The position numbers were made by a program, and so were the translations under genes. Shown piece after piece: positions 15,308 through 15,473 of a stretch of 15,473 nt of DNA. The DNA is from JAVVFH01 sp032250585 (GTDB lineage Bacteria > Pseudomonadota > Gammaproteobacteria > Xanthomonadales > SZUA-36), in the NCBI GenBank assembly GCA_032250585.1, contig JAVVFH010000061.1:1-15473 (forward strand), in the 5' to 3' direction. The notes under the pieces were generated by a model. The model did no database searches and had not been told where the DNA came from. It saw nothing but the letters and a program-made list of their open reading frames with translations. Each line of letters starts with the position of its first letter. Position 1 is the stretch's first letter.

Positions 15308-15473
15308 CGATGCGTCCTCCGTCGGACGGTGTGCCAGGCCCGAACGAGTCTTCAGAATGAATCAGATCCGGCTGCGGGCAGCTGGTTCCCTGTAATTTCG
15401 GATTTCCTGGCAGGGAGTCTAAAAGCGGGATGATGCGTGCAATGCCTCCAAATTACAAGGCCAAACGTCGTTC
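15308..15473. other. Upstream region of dsbB; possible start of another gene at window end
   Basis: Contains the dsbB ribosome-binding site (15315-15320 on the minus strand) and presumably its promoter. TCCCTG (15387-15392) and CAGGGA (15411-15416) form an inverted repeat, and TGTAATTT (15391-15398) recurs inverted as AAATTACA (15450-15457). On the plus strand ATG codons at 15430, 15433 and 15442 open a frame (ending MPPNYKAKRR) that runs off the window. It is too short to call as a gene and lacks a clear ribosome-binding site. Confidence 0.35.

Overview
The window looks like ordinary chromosome of a GC-rich gammaproteobacterium. The evidence is the gene set: PdxB (largely a gammaproteobacterial enzyme), a PrpD closely resembling the E. 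coli protein, TypA, DsbB, a class II DAHP synthase and Rho. I see no insertion sequence, phage gene, tRNA, rRNA or CRISPR array. The exact lineage cannot be fixed from this sequence; an environmental, possibly Xanthomonadales- or Chromatiales-related group is only a guess.

Layout. (1) 1-239 (+) is the C-terminal end of rho, cut by the window edge. (2) 5101 down to 277 (-) is a propionate (2-methylcitrate cycle) operon headed by malate dehydrogenase, in the order mdh, prpB, prpC, a structured 349-nt gap, prpD. PrpC joins propionyl-CoA to oxaloacetate, PrpD dehydrates 2-methylcitrate, and PrpB cleaves 2-methylisocitrate to pyruvate and succinate. Succinate returns to malate through the TCA cycle, and Mdh regenerates oxaloacetate. 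(3) 5102-5277 is a divergent promoter region. (4) 5278-10887 (+) holds a cytoplasmic-type gamma-glutamyltransferase homologue, pdxB, and a large membrane-tethered regulator with two propellers and a LuxR-type DNA-binding domain. (5) 10888-11388 is a 501-nt non-coding stretch with several hairpins and a clear intrinsic terminator; it probably holds a small or leader RNA. (6) 11389-13224 (+) is typA/bipA. (7) 15307 down to 13400 (-) is dsbB followed by a class II DAHP synthase gene, convergent with typA.

The most unusual protein is the regulator at 8122-10887. It has a signal peptide, about 14 propeller blades, a Y_Y_Y domain, one transmembrane helix, a short coiled-coil linker and a LuxR-type helix-turn-helix, but no histidine kinase or receiver. 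It therefore looks like a one-component, membrane-bound transcription factor that reads a periplasmic ligand. The best non-coding candidate is the folded segment ending in the terminator at 11152-11176, which also has a possible competing antiterminator pairing.
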